Shown here: positions 1 through 12,788 of the stretch, in pieces
How positions within the stretch are numbered: position 1 is the stretch's first letter
Layout: the number at the start of each line of letters is the position of its first letter
Source: Amphimedon queenslandica
Taxonomy: Eukaryota; Porifera; Demospongiae; Haplosclerida; Niphatidae
Direction: 5' to 3'
DNA: 64,000 bases
NCBI RefSeq assembly: GCF_000090795.2
Contig: NW_003546250.1
Location: forward strand, 366,297-430,296
The notes under the pieces: generated by a model
Database searches by the model: none
The model's input: only the letters and a program-made list of their open reading frames with translations
What the model was told of the DNA's origin: nothing
Translations under genes and position numbers: made by a program

Positions 1-560
1 GAGTATGCAGGGATGAAACTGCATGGGAAATGTGTGACATAGAAAGAAACTATTGGCTCAATAATTATTAAGATATAGCCACCATAATAACTCATTTTTG
101 CCTTCTTTATCAATTAACTACTAATTGCTGTACATGCGACTAATTGCCAAAACTTCCTATAAGAGGTTCCATTTTTGGTCTACTCTACAATTTGTTAGCT
201 TGGTTGCTATACAAGCAGACTCATGATTGCATTATGTTGCTTTGGCACTTCAAAGTTGGAAATTATTGTTTGAAATTGGGCCACAAACACTGTAGTTCAC
301 TTCATTACTTCACTTAGCTACAGAGTGACTTGCCTTACAATCAGACTGTTCTGTGTAGCATACACTCAATCACTCTGTTAGAGTACAGCTTTGTGGGTGA
401 GTGTTTTTGTGTGCAGTATTAATTATTAATAGAGAAAAAATTGATTTTTTGATCAGAGGGATGCAGCTACTGGAAAAACTCTCAAATGAAATTGAGCATA
501 AATAAGGCTGTGATTATTTCAGTAATGATACTAGTGCATGTATAAAAATATAAAAATTAC

Positions 561-1167
561 CGGAACAGTTGGACAGTATGAGCTCAAGTATTCTGTCTTG
601 TTTTCAACATTAGGAGGACAAGAGGACCCAAACTGCAGTTTGTGTATGCAAAACAGAAGAAACAATCAAATATATAGAGCAGAGACTATACACCAAAATG
701 TCTAGTCTATGACTTTAAAGATTGGAATACATGGAAATCTAACAGCACAAAACAACTTAAGCATATATATACATGTGTAATAAAAATACATCATAGTATG
801 CAAGCAAGGAAAGTAAATGATGACAAATATTTTAACAATTATAATTCAATGTAACATGATAAGTAGTGCAGTATCCAATAGCAACCTCCCAACTGCAGAA
901 TGCATGCCATTTGCAAAGAAAAGTGAGTAAAACATGTCAGTATTTACTCACTTGCAAACAAGTAGAGAGGCACTGCGTCCAGTTTCCAGGTACGTGTTCA
1001 TTACAGCAAGATCGTAACAGTTGTTTTTGACCTGTGAGAATGTTGTTATTAAAGCATGCACTGTTTAATGATGCCATCAATCATATCTTACTTGCAGTGG
1101 ACTCGCACTGTGCAGCGAAGAATGTGAGCAAAACGAAGGAGAAAGAGAGTGAAAGCTTGTTCATCAT
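561..1167 (-). CDS. Partial gene for a small secreted cysteine-rich protein (DB-module-like)
   Basis: Three exons join in frame: 1092-1167, 952-1031 and 561-632, all with GT-AG borders. Exon 1 starts at two adjacent ATGs (1167 or 1164) and encodes a hydrophobic signal peptide (MMNKLSLSFSFVLLTFFAAQ). Exon 2 carries a Cys-Cys pair followed by CNEHVPGNW and a CxxxC (CLSTC). Exon 3 has two more cysteines and an N-glycosylation site (NKT). The CC...VP...C...C spacing resembles the nematode-type DB module, but this is recall, not a search. The 3' part is not resolved: no convincing terminal exon lies between 1 and 560, so the gene may run off the left edge. It is a neighbour of TATDN1 in tandem on the same strand; its start lies 152 nt below the TATDN1 stop. 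The exon reading is fairly sure, the family is not. Confidence 0.5.
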
Positions 1168-1318
1168 CTTTAATCTAAAAGTTTGTCTCCTGGATCTGAT
1201 CTTGTGGAACATCTCTTAACTTTTTATAGAGCTTTAGACTGACCAGCCCCGCCCTCTCATCATAATGATATTCATAGCTAGAGCTAATAATTACACCAAA
1301 AATAAATTAATGGTACAA

Positions 1319-4031
1319 CTAGAATTTGAACAATAGGACAGTGTTCTGGTAGACCTGCTTGGCCAGAGAGGCGGGCTCCACACCTCTGACACCTGCAACA
1401 ACTTCTAAAACTTGTCTATATAATAATGAGAAAACAAAGTATAATGATAAACACAGCCAGTCCTGTGTAATGGACAACGAATATGTGAACTATTACCCCC
1501 TATCTGGCCACTAGGGGGATTATAAATAAATTCATTATATTCCTGTTTACTGATAAGTATAATAAATGCACATTATGCATGTGAGCAATACCATATATTG
1601 AAAATCAAAGGTTTGAATCACTTAATTAATCTCCCTCTCTCTCTCCCTCTCTCCTCTTCCCTTCTCCCTCTCTCTCTCTCTCTTCTTACATGATGTTTCT
1701 CGGTTCATTCCTACTCTTCACGCTCTCTCCTTCTTCCCAGCGTTCTTTCTTTTTTGATGGAAAGTGAGTCTTTACAAACTGATGGCTTGAATGACTAGGA
1801 CGTATCTCACACCATGGTGCATCTGGAAATGAAACAAGAAAACAAAATACAACATTTGCTGTACTCTCTCTCTCTTTTTCTCTCTCTCATGACTGACCGG
1901 TCTCAAGGAGAAGACGATCTGCTGGGATTTCCTTAACAACCTCAAGGTTTTTACTAGTCTTTAAAGAGCTATGAAGTAATTAATAGAAAACGAGAACGCA
2001 TTGAAACAAACAAAATTAAAACTTCAAAGAACAACTTGAACTAATTGGAACCCACAGGTCACAATCAAAGACATAACTCTTCAGCTAGTTTAGGGAGAGA
2101 CTTGAGAAAATAATAACAACCAGCCAGCCACTAAAAGGTGGAGTGTACAGACTAGCTTATATATAATGGACACTTTGAGTACAAGAAAGTGACTCAGTTA
2201 TACAGAGGTGTCCTTTATGTGGAGGTTATTTTATACAGTAAGGAATGTAATTGGTACACTAGGCGCTGTTCGTTAAATGGAGGTGTACGCTATAAAGAGT
2301 GTCCATTAAGAGAGGCTATACTGTATAATAACCAATCAAAAGATAAGAGGATGTATGTAGCCAATAATAGTACTGGCACAATGGGGCCTAGGGGGAGGCT
2401 CTACCTATGACTAACTCTTAGCAAACAAACCGTAAAAGCAGCAAACCAGCAATGCTTTGTTATCAAAGACTGCCATCAATTCTTTCTTTATTCCACATAT
2501 TCGAAAAGAGTGTGCATGGAATACTACAGCTCCAATGAGCCATAGCAAGAGTTATAGTGAAATTCAGTGAATAAATATACTACACTACATTGGGATATGA
2601 AGGGAGAGCTGGCACGCTGCAGTAGCAGTACATACTTGACCACAACACTCACCATCCATTTACTCCGACGTGAAGCCCAAATTCCACTGCCTCCCTCATC
2701 TCCTCTTCAGTGCCATCAAACGAATGTATCTGAAACCACAAGTACATTATTGGTCACATAATACATGTACACATGTAAGTATGTGTAGAAGGATGTACAT
2801 GTACATAAACATGTGTGTGTATGGTTTGGCTATAAGGCATTAGGTAACATGAATGTGTGTGTGTGTGTGTGTGTGTGTGTCATACTAGCCCTTTCAAAGA
2901 CATTAGATATTTCAGCCTAGGCCTAAAGCTATGCTTTGATTAATTCCTATCAAATAAACACCTAGAACATGTCCTCTTTAAATTACAATGTCCTCTTAAA
3001 AATATCTCATCAAAAGTCCGCTATTTAACAATTAAACTGTAATTAATAAATCCTGTTGCAGCACAGGTATCCTTCATTGCTGAATATACTGCAGACGAAT
3101 GAAGGAATTCTTTTTGGCAGCTGCTATGTTTCATTCAAAAAAACTAAAGCTACAAATATGCAGCTGTGTAGTAATTGAGGGCATGAGCAATAGCAAACTA
3201 ACCGAGACCACATGTATCTAATACATTCCATTGGACACACATTATTTGTAGCAAAACAATTAAAGGTATAGTATGAATTGGTAAAAAGAGCCAAATAATA
3301 ATAATACTATTTTATAGTGAATAAGTATTGTAGCCAAGCTACACTATAGTATTTACATTCTATAGGAATAATGTCATTAATTTTGAATTAGTAAGACTCC
3401 TCACGACCACACCCCTGTAAAAGCAGCTGCCTTTAAAAATCAATTTTTTACAAGCGTAAGGCATGCACACACAATTAAAATAACAATAACAATAACAATA
3501 ACAATAACAATAACAATAACAATAACAATAACAATAATTGTTACCTAATTGCCACAATATCAACTACTAACAAACCATGTATAATTCTCAAAGTGAATTA
3601 TAATTGAACAAGTCAAGCCCTTCCTCTCTCCACATTATAACATTATAAGCTTCAGTAACAACACTAACAATACTTGTGTGTCAATATTACATTGACAGTA
3701 AAGGCAGTTTAAAATGGCATCACTACCAATTAAGCCATTAAGCTCAAGACTGTTTTGAACACATTGGCAACTTGCTGTGATACAAGCAGTGGCAATTATC
3801 ATACCAATTGTGAAACAAAACGTAGTGCCTTCATTGGAATTCATATTTCAACAGAGAGAGTGATGCATATAAGTGTGATTAATAATAGTGATAGTGATGA
3901 CGTATTGTACATGCATGCATATCTGTCCAGTGTAGTCAAGAATGCTACGTAAGAGTTAGTTCTAATATAATTAGAAACTTCTTACCACACCACCAGAACG
4001 AATCTTGTTCCTGTTCCGCTTTAATATACCT

Positions 4032-4062
<31 letters not shown>

Positions 4063-7000
4063 AGAAGGAGAGAAGAGATTCAAGGCATATTTAATAATTA
4101 AAAGACAGCCACAGCCTGTAATGATGGCCATTATAGAAGCCAATAAGTGTATATACACACACAATCAATATAGCTACAGGTATTTCATTGAGATCAAAGG
4201 GAGAGATAATGGTAGGCTAAAGGCATAAAGAAAAGGTATGTGCAATTAGGTATGTGAACTCTTGTCTCGGAGAGACACAAGGTCTGTGAAATAATTACTG
4301 ACTGGTAATTGTTTACAAGACAAAGAACGGCTTTAATGTTCGTACAGAAAAAGAGAGAGGAGACATTGAGGCGTGAAGAAAGAAAGAAGCCAAAGACAAT
4401 GAAGAGAGAGAGAGAGAGAGAGGGGGGAAGGAGGGAGAGGAATTATAATGGAAGGAAACAGAATTAAGACAAGGAAATAAAAAGGAAGAGAAAGGAAAAG
4501 GATGTAACCATGCAACCATATTCCTGAGACTATGGGTTTAGGGTGAGGGCTGACTGTGGCTGCATTAAAAAAACTATACAGGTGTCAGGATAGCCATAAA
4601 GTCTAGCTACCATAAAACACAGTCCATACCAATGTACAGTACATATGTGTGTATGGATATGGATACAGGTTAGCAAGATAAATAATGCTTATGATTAAAA
4701 TTCATTTACACACTATTTTCATCTGCTAATCCTAAGTGTGTACACACACATCCACACACACAGTAAGACAAAGGCAAGCATTAGTATTTAGGCGGCATAC
4801 GTGTATTTATATCTTGCTAGGTGTACAGTACGTGGCACTTTTAAAACCTTAGTTTAAGAAACAAAGTATCTGAGCCTGTGGTTGCACTAACAGAGCCCAG
4901 GGATCAAGTACTAGTGGATGAAGATCCTTGGATTATAATTCCACACTCCAGTGGTCATAGCAACGAAAATTAAAAATAAACATATGATACGTTCGCTTAA
5001 AGTTTTGCTACTCATAGATAGTTACAGGGTGGGCTTTTTTGCTTAGAATAACTAAAAAAAGAAATAAAATTTTGGTAAGTTTTGAGTTTTTTTTTAGCGA
5101 ATGCAAATACTAATAGTCTATGGCTTGGTACTGGTGCTTGGGTGAAAGGTAAAAATGAATTTTATTTGTCTTCAAGAGAAAGCATATGCATACAATGGTG
5201 CCAGGAGTACATACATTATAGTGAAAAAACAACACTACCAATACAGTTCATTAGAGGCCTAATTCTTACTTAAAATTCACCCAAACAGCTCAGAAATATG
5301 AAGATTAAAGGAAATTAGCTGAAGGGGAAAATTGAATTTCAAGAAATTGTAATTTTTTGCTTGTACACATGCTCCATGGAAATTCTTAAGAATTTGTAAC
5401 ATCACTGTTTACAAATAATGGCAGACAAAGTACAAGTATACATACATTGGTCATTACATACATGACTAGTTTATAATAACTCAGCGTTGCTATGTTAGCT
5501 AGCACAGTTCTAAAATCGTTAAGGAGGACAAAACATGGCTACTTCTCATCAGAAAGTCCTCTTTAATTTAAGACAACAAGAGATACACAGCAACGCACAT
5601 TATTAAAGAAGCGAGATATAGTCTTGTCAAAGCCATAAAAGCTCTTCTCTCTACTACACATTAATGATATAGCCTATAGTGATAGTAGGGCCCATAAATG
5701 TCACTGGAATCCAGTTGGTTGGAATTGATAGTGAAAAGACACATAGTGGGGAATGCCTCCGTATAAAGGACACAAACACACGCTTCACATAGATTTGTAA
5801 ATTCATGAATTCATGAACTCCCACAGAAAAAGAATTAAAATGATAATAGCCAATAGCTTGTACTCTCTTTTCTCTTTTACAATTGGTACAAAGGGGTCCA
5901 CACCCTGTGCTTGTATGCAGCAGCAATTGGCTACAAGTGACACTAAATACTCTTTACAAATTGGTGTTACTATAGCTACAGGATCAATGGAATAGTACAC
6001 TACTAACTCATGAAGTCTGAAAAGGAATTCCGACAATGAAGGAATAAAGGGAGGGATGTTTCTTCCGCCAATGACAGCTGCTCTTCAAAATATTTGAGTT
6101 GAGTTGACTTATCACAAAAATGAAGACGATCGTAATCTAAGAGAGAGAGAGAAGAAAGAAAATAAGAAAAAATATTTAATAAAAAGAGATAAATATTTGC
6201 TAACGAGTTCCCATTAATATCATTACAACTCGGTAAGAGTGAAAAAGGAAGTTTGATCGTCTACAAACATGAATTACATGATACGGTTGAGGACTTACAT
6301 GTACATATTTAAGAGGAATTGGGTGTGTGGAATGACAATTGCTTCATTGCGTATTGTATATCCCTTCCTTTCCACTTCATGTATAAAGCAATTAGTGATA
6401 ATCAGATCAAGAATTAGGAGTAACATAATAACAACAGTCACCACTCAATCACTTCTTTCCTTTTTCCATCCTCGACCTCGCTCCCTCCCTCCCTCTCCCC
6501 TCTCTCTCCCTCCTCCCCTCTCTCTCCCTCCCTCCCTCCCCCCTCTCCCTCTCTCCCTCACTCTCTCTCCCTCTCCTTCTCTCTCTCTCCCTCTTTCTCT
6601 ACCTAATCCACATTCTCCTATTGCTACGACCTTTTTCCTGTTCTCCTTTGCTAAATTCAAAAGCTCGGACAAATGCTTCTGAGGTTCAGTCTCAAAGTCT
6701 CCACAGCGGGTTGGGTGTACGCCTACCGTGGTATACAAGTGATCTAATGGGATAGGATGAAAGAAGATACAAAAGATGTAATGCCTTGAAATGGAGGAGA
6801 GCATAGGGCGTACAAATAGAAGCAGTCTAACCTTCATTCAGTGATAATTGCAAAGCATCTTTACAATCGCTTAAACTCCCTCCGGTCACAATAATCTGAC
6901 GACATGTTGAGATATAGAGTACAAGAGGTAGAGGGAAAGGAATGTAATTGAATGAATCAACAGAGAATGAGTGCAAATAAAGAATTAGTGAGTATCAACA

Positions 7001-8447
7001 AAGGTGTGTGCTGGTTTGTTATCCAGGCATTCTGATCTATTGTTCTTATCAAAGGGCAACTGTTACAAGTTGGAAAAAATGTTCAATACACACACAGAGA
7101 CAGACAGACAGACACACACACACAGAGACTTAAAAGGTTTCAACTTTTGATCGATAAACAGAGAGAGCCTAAGTGTCTGGTGGTACTATTAAATAACTAG
7201 CTAATGAAGTAACAATGGACACTCGTCTGTGAGAGAATCCCAAGGCTAATTATTATTGTACTAATTTCAATATAATAGCTCAATAATTATTAATGATAGT
7301 AATTCGATATACACCCACACTCAAATGAATGGCTCAATCCAATAACCACAACATGACAAAATGACATGGTGGACCATTAAAACCAATGACTAATGTCTTC
7401 TACTATGAGCACTAGCTATTATGCATCATAAGACTTTGGAGCAACTTTAAAAAATTTGTAAAAAATCCAAACGTGATTTGAATCAACTCAAACTTGAAAT
7501 ACAACATAAGAACATGTATATGTAATAGATAAAATTATAAAAATGAAGAATTCTCTCCTAGCCATTTTTGACAAAATTTGTCAAAATTCTCTGTACTATA
7601 GTACAGGGACTTTGGCCTGATTTTGAAGCAACTTTAAAAATTCGTAAAAAATCCAAATGCGATCGGAATCAGCTCAAACTTGAAACACAACATAAGAACA
7701 TGTAAATGCATCAAATAAAATTATAAAAATGGAGAATTCTCTCATAGTCATTTTTGGCAAAATTTGTCAAAATTCCCTGTACTATAGTACAGGGACTTTG
7801 GCCTGATTTTGAAAAATTCGTAAAAAATCTAAATGTGATCGGAATCAGCTCAAACTTGAAACACAACATAAGAACATGTATATGCATCAGATAAAATAAT
7901 AATAAAAATCGAGACTTCTCTCATAGCCATTTTTGACAAAATTTGGTTACAAAGTCCCTGTACTATACAAGCCAACTTTGACCAGAATCGCTTAAACAAC
8001 AACAACAATAATAATATTAATTAAATTAAACAACCTTTTCCACTCCGGTCTCGTAGCTTCGTTTGAGTACAGAGTCCAAATCAGGAGGATGACAATTCTT
8101 GCCATAATAAACCCCCTGATACATTGGATCTAACAAATCATTAAAAACAGTTCGGGCAAAACCTAGACTTTTGTTTACAGAAAATTCATAAAATTTTAGT
8201 TAAAAATTTTGGCCAACAACACAAGTGAATATTAACACTCGACAAAAATTTCCCGCTATACGGTAATTTTTAAAAAGGAGTCTTTTACAAATTGAAAATA
8301 ATTTCCAATTTTTCTTAAATTTTTGTTTGTCCGGTTATTGCATTTACCTGTCAAATTAGCTCCTATGTCTACAAAAAAATGAAATTAAAAAAAAAGAATA
8401 AAAAATTTGAATTGACCTATAAAACTATAGCTCTCTCCAGTTGCCAT
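1319..8447 (-). CDS. TATDN1: TatD-family deoxyribonuclease TATDN1
   Basis: Eleven exons (5' to 3': 8417-8447, 8348-8368, 8035-8129, 6832-6895, 6603-6743, 6008-6136, 3986-4029, 2653-2729, 1898-1968, 1690-1822, 1319-1415) join into a 300-residue protein, close to the roughly 297 residues of animal TATDN1. The family is metal-dependent 3'-5' DNA exonucleases with a TIM-barrel fold. Motifs in order: DIGANLTDPMYQG at the N terminus, ITGGSL-type strand (IVTGGSLSD), [11 protein letters not shown], the metal-binding glutamate in AIGECGLDYDR, LFLHCRN, IHSFDGT, GVNGCSLKT, ETDAPWCEI and the C-terminal [11 protein letters not shown]. Phases agree at every junction. Long introns are filled with repeats, including three palindromic units at 7432-7985 and a MITE at 2148-2323. 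The start is the ATG at 8447, 140 bp from the divergent carboxypeptidase start. Identification is secure. Confidence 0.93.
2148..2323 (+). mobile_element. MITE of family A (TA-flanked, about 170 bp)
   Basis: This is a non-autonomous DNA element bounded by TA dinucleotides. It begins CAGACTAGC and ends CTATACTG, with imperfect terminal inverted repeats that each lead into a TGGACAC or its complement. The internal sequence is shared with five more copies at 23097, 23557, 24589, 25598 and 27140. It lies in intron 8 of TATDN1. The TA flanks fit a Tc1/mariner-type target, which is an inference. Confidence 0.75.
3478..3538. repeat. Hexanucleotide microsatellite (AATAAC)n
   Basis: About ten perfect tandem copies of AATAAC lie in intron 7 of TATDN1. 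No other role is visible. Confidence 0.9.
7432..7985 (+). repeat. Three tandem units of the palindromic 180-bp repeat family
   Basis: Each unit runs GAGCAACTTTAAAAA, a block with CAGCTCAAACTTGAAA, then AACATAAGAACATG, AGAATTCTCT and TTTTTGGCAAAATTTG, and closes on CTGTACTATAGTACAGGGA. The closing word is part of the perfect 20-bp palindrome CCCTGTACTATAGTACAGGG. The array sits in intron 3 of TATDN1, antisense to the gene. Confidence 0.88.
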
Positions 8448-8587
8448 GATTGAGAATAGTCTTCTTTTTTTAATAATATTTTTAAAGAAAAACCTAATAA
8501 AAAGCATTAAATTTATTGTCACCACGTGGGAAAAAAGGCGTGTCTTAAGTTCAAAGTCAGCCACACCCTCCACCCACGTGATCAAAG
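8448..8587. promoter_or_regulatory. Divergent promoter of TATDN1 and the carboxypeptidase, with two CACGTG boxes
   Basis: Only 140 bp separate the two start codons, so both core promoters and 5' leaders must lie here or overlap. Two perfect CACGTG E-boxes occur at 8523-8528 and 8575-8580, 52 bp apart (start to start). CACGTG is the core of sites for bHLH-zip factors such as USF, MAX and TFEB/MITF. No TATA box is evident. Use by a lysosomal regulator would fit the carboxypeptidase but is speculation. Confidence 0.6.
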
Positions 8588-9949
8588 ATGGCATCAGTCT
8601 TACAACTCATCATTTTTGTTCTCACTTTATCACTCTTGGCTCAGATCAGCCACAGCTTGCAATACGTCCCACGAACACTCCTCTCCCCTCAAGAAGGTGA
8701 TGACCCCGGGGACCCTCTCATATTGACCCCCTATGTTGTCAGTGGAGATGTTGACAAAGGTAAAAAGGCATAGAGTCTAGCTCCTTCCATAATAATTTTA
8801 ATTTTTGATTTTTATACAGCTAAGAGTTTGAGTCAAGTGAATGGAATAGGCTCCTTTCCCAGCTATTCAGGTACTCCTGTTCAGTAAGACCACTCCCATT
8901 TGATTCATACTGGTCGGTAGTAGTTTTTATTTTATGGGCGGGGCTAATTTGAGCAGACAGCCTCATTAATATTCATAATTACTGCAAGATTAATTGATGC
9001 GTATAAAATAGAATTCCCAGTTTGGGCGGGAAAGGAGAAACAATGCTATATAAATCTCTTTGTGCTTGTATAGGGTACTTCACTGTTGACGATAAAAACA
9101 ATGGAAACATGTTTTTCTGGTTCTTTCCCTCTCAAGTGGGCTAGGCCTATATCCTACTCATTACGAGTGTCCTTTCTTTCCTTAGGATGGAGCAGCTGAT
9201 GCACCTGTTGCTCTCTGGCTCCAGGGGGGGCCAGGGGGGTCCTCAATGTTCGGACTTTTTGTTGAAAATGGTCCCCTAGCTGTTGACGCTAATGGAAAGA
9301 GTAGGTTTTTAAATGAGGCCCTTATATGGGGGATTTGTATTGGTATTTTGACATAATCATTGTATATGTTTTAGTATTGAAGTATGAGACTATGAAATAT
9401 TATTAATTATCTTTTTTTTGCAGTGTATGAGCGTAAAGTAACGTGGAATCAGCATTACCACATGCTTTATATCGACAATCCAGTTGGAACTGGTTTCAGT
9501 TTTACCAATTCATCTGCTGGTTTATCTACCAACGAGGAACAAGTGGCAGATAATCTCTACAAGTACGTAAGGAGAGGTGTCCTTTAATTATTTTTCTTTC
9601 CTTCTCTCATTCAAGTGCTCTTGTCCAGTTTTTCCTGATATTTTCAGAGTATCTGAAAAACCCATTCTACATTACTGGCGAAGTGAGTCCATCCATTGCA
9701 TGTATTGATACATTGCACTTTCTATATAATAATTATTTTACATGTTTTTGTGATTTATTGTTGCAGTCCTATGCTGGTAAATACATACCTGCCCTTGGTT
9801 ACAAGATACACATCAGCAACCCAGGCGCTCTTGTACAGATTAATTTGGTTGGACTGGCACTGGGTGACGCACTGATAGATCCAGAACATGTAAAGAATAG
9901 AAACCTTTTGTCTCACTTCTGTTCTCTCTCTCTCCCCCCTCTCTCTCCC

Positions 9950-9980
<31 letters not shown>

Positions 9981-11976
9981 ATGATCAGATTGTTCCCGGA
10001 TATGCTGATCTACTCTATAATATAGGGATGGCTGATATCAACGAGTCTACCTTTATCAAGTCTTGTACTGACAAGGCTGTTGGTTATATTCAAAACAAGC
10101 AATTCAAAGATGCCTTTGATGTGAGTGGTGAGATTTTATTTGCATTTAAAATACACGCTTTCAGTTTCATTTTGAAATTTAAATTCTGATGCTCGTAATG
10201 CAAAAATTATGCTCTGAAGTCTGAATCAGCTCAAAATTTCTACATAGCATAAGGAAATTGATTAAATTGTAATGAAAATGATTTACCAATGTTTAACGAG
10301 ATGTTTGTTGTCTCAAAATATTTGACCATAGTAACTATAACTTGATCTTGTTTATGTAGTATCCCTTTCTTCATGTACTGTGCATTCTATTTTATGTAAT
10401 AAATTATTATTTTTGTATTTTAGGTTTTTGACACATTGCTTAATGGTGATATATATCCTTATCCTACTTACTTCTATAATGTGACTGGAACCACAAACTA
10501 TTTCAATTATCTTCTACTAAAAGTGAATGAATTGCATCTGTATAATGTGTATTATTGCTATTATGACATGTACAAGTACACATGTATTTCAAACTATGTA
10601 TTTCTATATTTTAAGCTACTCTGTTTTCTATCTTGTAGGCTCCTGCAGATTTTAATTATTTCTACCAGTTTCTCAATGCGGAGTCGACAAGAAAAGCTAT
10701 TCATGTCGGGAACACAAAGTTCAATGATGGAGGAACTGATGTGGAGATTGCATTGATCAATGTAAGCAGGGGAGGGCTCATTTAAAAAAAATATTTTAAA
10801 AATCCAAATGTGATCGGAATCGGCTCAAACTTTCTACACAATATAAGAACATGTATATGTATCAGGAAAATTATAAAAATTGAGAATTCTCTCCTTTTCG
10901 TTTTTGGTGAAATTTGGCCAACGACCCTGTACTATAGTACAGGGACTTTGGCCCGATTTTGGAGCAACTTTAAAAATTCATAAAAAATTCAAACGTGATC
11001 GGAATCGGCTCAAACTTTCTACACAATATAAGAACATGTATATGTATCAGGAAAATTATAAAAATTGAGAATTCTCTCCTTTTCATTTTTGGTGAAATTT
11101 GGCCAACGACCCTGTACTATAGTATAGGGACTTTGGCCCAATTTTGGAGCAACTTTAAAAATTCATGAAAAATTTAAACGTCATCAGAATCGGCTCAAAC
11201 TTTCTACACAATATAAGAACATGTATATGTATCAGGAAAATTATAAAAATTGAGAATTCTCTCCTTTTCGTTTTTGGTGAAATTTGGCCAACGACCCTGT
11301 ACTATAGTATAGGGACTTTGGCCCAATTTTGGAGCAACTTTAAAAATTCATGAAAAATTTAAACGTCATCAGAATCGGCTCAAACTTTCTACACAATATA
11401 AGAACATGTATATGTATCAGGAAAATTATAAAAATTGAGAATTCTCTCCTTTGATGAAAGGTCCCTCTGTACTATGGTACTCATAGTCACCACCAAATAT
11501 GAACCTCATTTTACACTCTTGTATATTTTTAGGATATTATGGACACTCAAGTGGATAATTTTGTCACTCTGCTTGAAAATTACAAAGTAATTTTATTTAT
11601 TTATAATTAACGTTTATTCTCTAATTCCTCTACATCAGATATTGCTGTACAATGGTCAGCTTGATATAATAGTTGGTGCTCCTTTGACTGAAAACTTCAT
11701 GCAGCAGCTGAAATGGTCCGGCCAGTCTGATTATTTGAATTCCGCAAAGACGGTTTGGCGACTGAACGGAACGACAGTCGGCTATGTGAGACAAGTGGGA
11801 GGAACTTTCCAACAAGTTAGTGAGAAATAGAGCAAGATGATGAATAAATCTTTCTTTCTCTCTCTCTCTCTGGTAAGGTTGTGATAAGAAATGCCGGTCA
11901 TATTCTTCCTTACGATCAGCCCGAGGTCGCTCTAGCCATGCTGCAGAATTTCGTTAATCTACAGCCGAATAATTGA
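8588..11976 (+). CDS. CPVL: Serine carboxypeptidase, vitellogenic-like (peptidase family S10)
   Basis: Thirteen exons (8588-8759, 8820-8870, 9074-9135, 9186-9300, 9424-9562, 9616-9682, 9767-9889, 9989-10120, 10424-10522, 10639-10761, 11533-11586, 11639-11815, 11878-11976) give 470 residues, the usual size for CPVL. A signal peptide ([10 protein letters not shown]) leads into YVPRTLLSP. Family S10 enzymes remove C-terminal residues in the lysosome or secretory route. All catalytic parts are present: the oxyanion block [11 protein letters not shown], the nucleophile serine in GESYAGKY (split across exons 6 and 7), the aspartate in [11 protein letters not shown] and the histidine in [22 protein letters not shown] is also diagnostic. 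CT microsatellites form the acceptor tracts of exons 8 and 13. Intron 10 holds four palindromic 180-bp units and intron 8 a remnant. A polyadenylation signal follows at 12057. The call is secure; CPVL rather than another S10 animal enzyme rests on recall of sequence. Confidence 0.93.
10190..10275 (+). repeat. Degenerate remnant of the palindromic 180-bp repeat
   Basis: Carries the family words CTGAATCAGCTCAAA and TTCTACATAGCATAAG but lacks the palindrome. It lies in intron 8 of the carboxypeptidase gene. Confidence 0.6.
10778..11475 (+). repeat. Four tandem units of the palindromic 180-bp repeat
   Basis: Near-identical units repeat with a period of about 180 bp inside intron 10 of the carboxypeptidase gene, sense to it. 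The palindrome is perfect in one unit and reads CTATAGTATAGGGA in later ones. The last two units share changes (for example CATCAGAATCGG), which suggests recent local duplication. Confidence 0.92.
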
Positions 11977-12106
11977 TAGAGCTATAGAAGACTTATAGTA
12001 ATACATGATACATGTACATATATTATAATACATATAAACATGGTAGCTGCCCTGTAAATAAATATAAGCTGAATTGCTGGGATGTTGTTGATTGTTATTA
12101 TTTTTG

Positions 12107-12149
<43 letters not shown>

Positions 12150-12788
12150 GTACAATGTATAAAAATAGGAGAGACTGTTATAGTGGGTTTGATATAAGAA
12201 TATAGCCACCACTAGAAAAGGAGGTAGGAGCGTATGAAACAGACAAAATATAAAAATGGCAATAATGAATACGGGTCGATCTGTATGCATGCTTGGAAAA
12301 GAGAGAGAAAGAAATTAACACAAAAATGTAATTGGCACACAAAACGTTTAAGTCATTTGTATCAAGAGGAATATTAGGAGAGAGAGAGAGAGAGGACACA
12401 AATAATTAAAATCATTATTAAAAGAGGGAGAGTTGTGTGTGATATAAATATATCTTAATAATAGCGTAAAATTTAAAACTTTTTTGAATTAAAGTGATCC
12501 TGGAGTAAGGGAGGGAGGGAGAAGAGCTAGCAAACACCACATTACGAGTGCCAATTTAAAAAAAAAAGACGAAAAGAGAGAGAGAGAACAAAACAGAACA
12601 CAATCACAAAGAATGAAACAATATATAATGAATACTGCCCTTTCAAAAGGGGAGGAAGAACTAGTGATTGTTTGAGAAGAATAATAATTGACTGTAACAT
12701 CTGAAGACACCTTGAAAACACTGTCCATGCACTATCTGTTTCATGATGTGTTACTGGATACAATAATGGATGGATGGATGGTGGTCTA
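11977..12788. other. Convergent intergenic region with poly(A) signal and TAA repeat
   Basis: Lies between the 3' ends of the carboxypeptidase (+) and the pseudokinase (-). It holds the AATAAA signal at 12057-12062 that fits the carboxypeptidase transcript, a (TAT/ATT)n microsatellite at about 12112-12149, and GA-rich tracts. No credible coding exon was seen. Confidence 0.6.
12057..12062 (+). terminator. Polyadenylation signal AATAAA for the carboxypeptidase gene
   Basis: Canonical hexamer about 80 nt beyond the stop codon at 11976, in the sense strand. Confidence 0.6.

Noticed and set aside
420-475. Fourth exon of the cysteine-rich gene
   Set aside because: An acceptor is present, but the required phase gives a stop codon at once.
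6445-6602. Arg/Glu/Gly-rich continuation of the TATDN1 exon at 6603
   Set aside because: It is a GA microsatellite read through the donor; the true exon ends at IGECGL and resumes at 6136.
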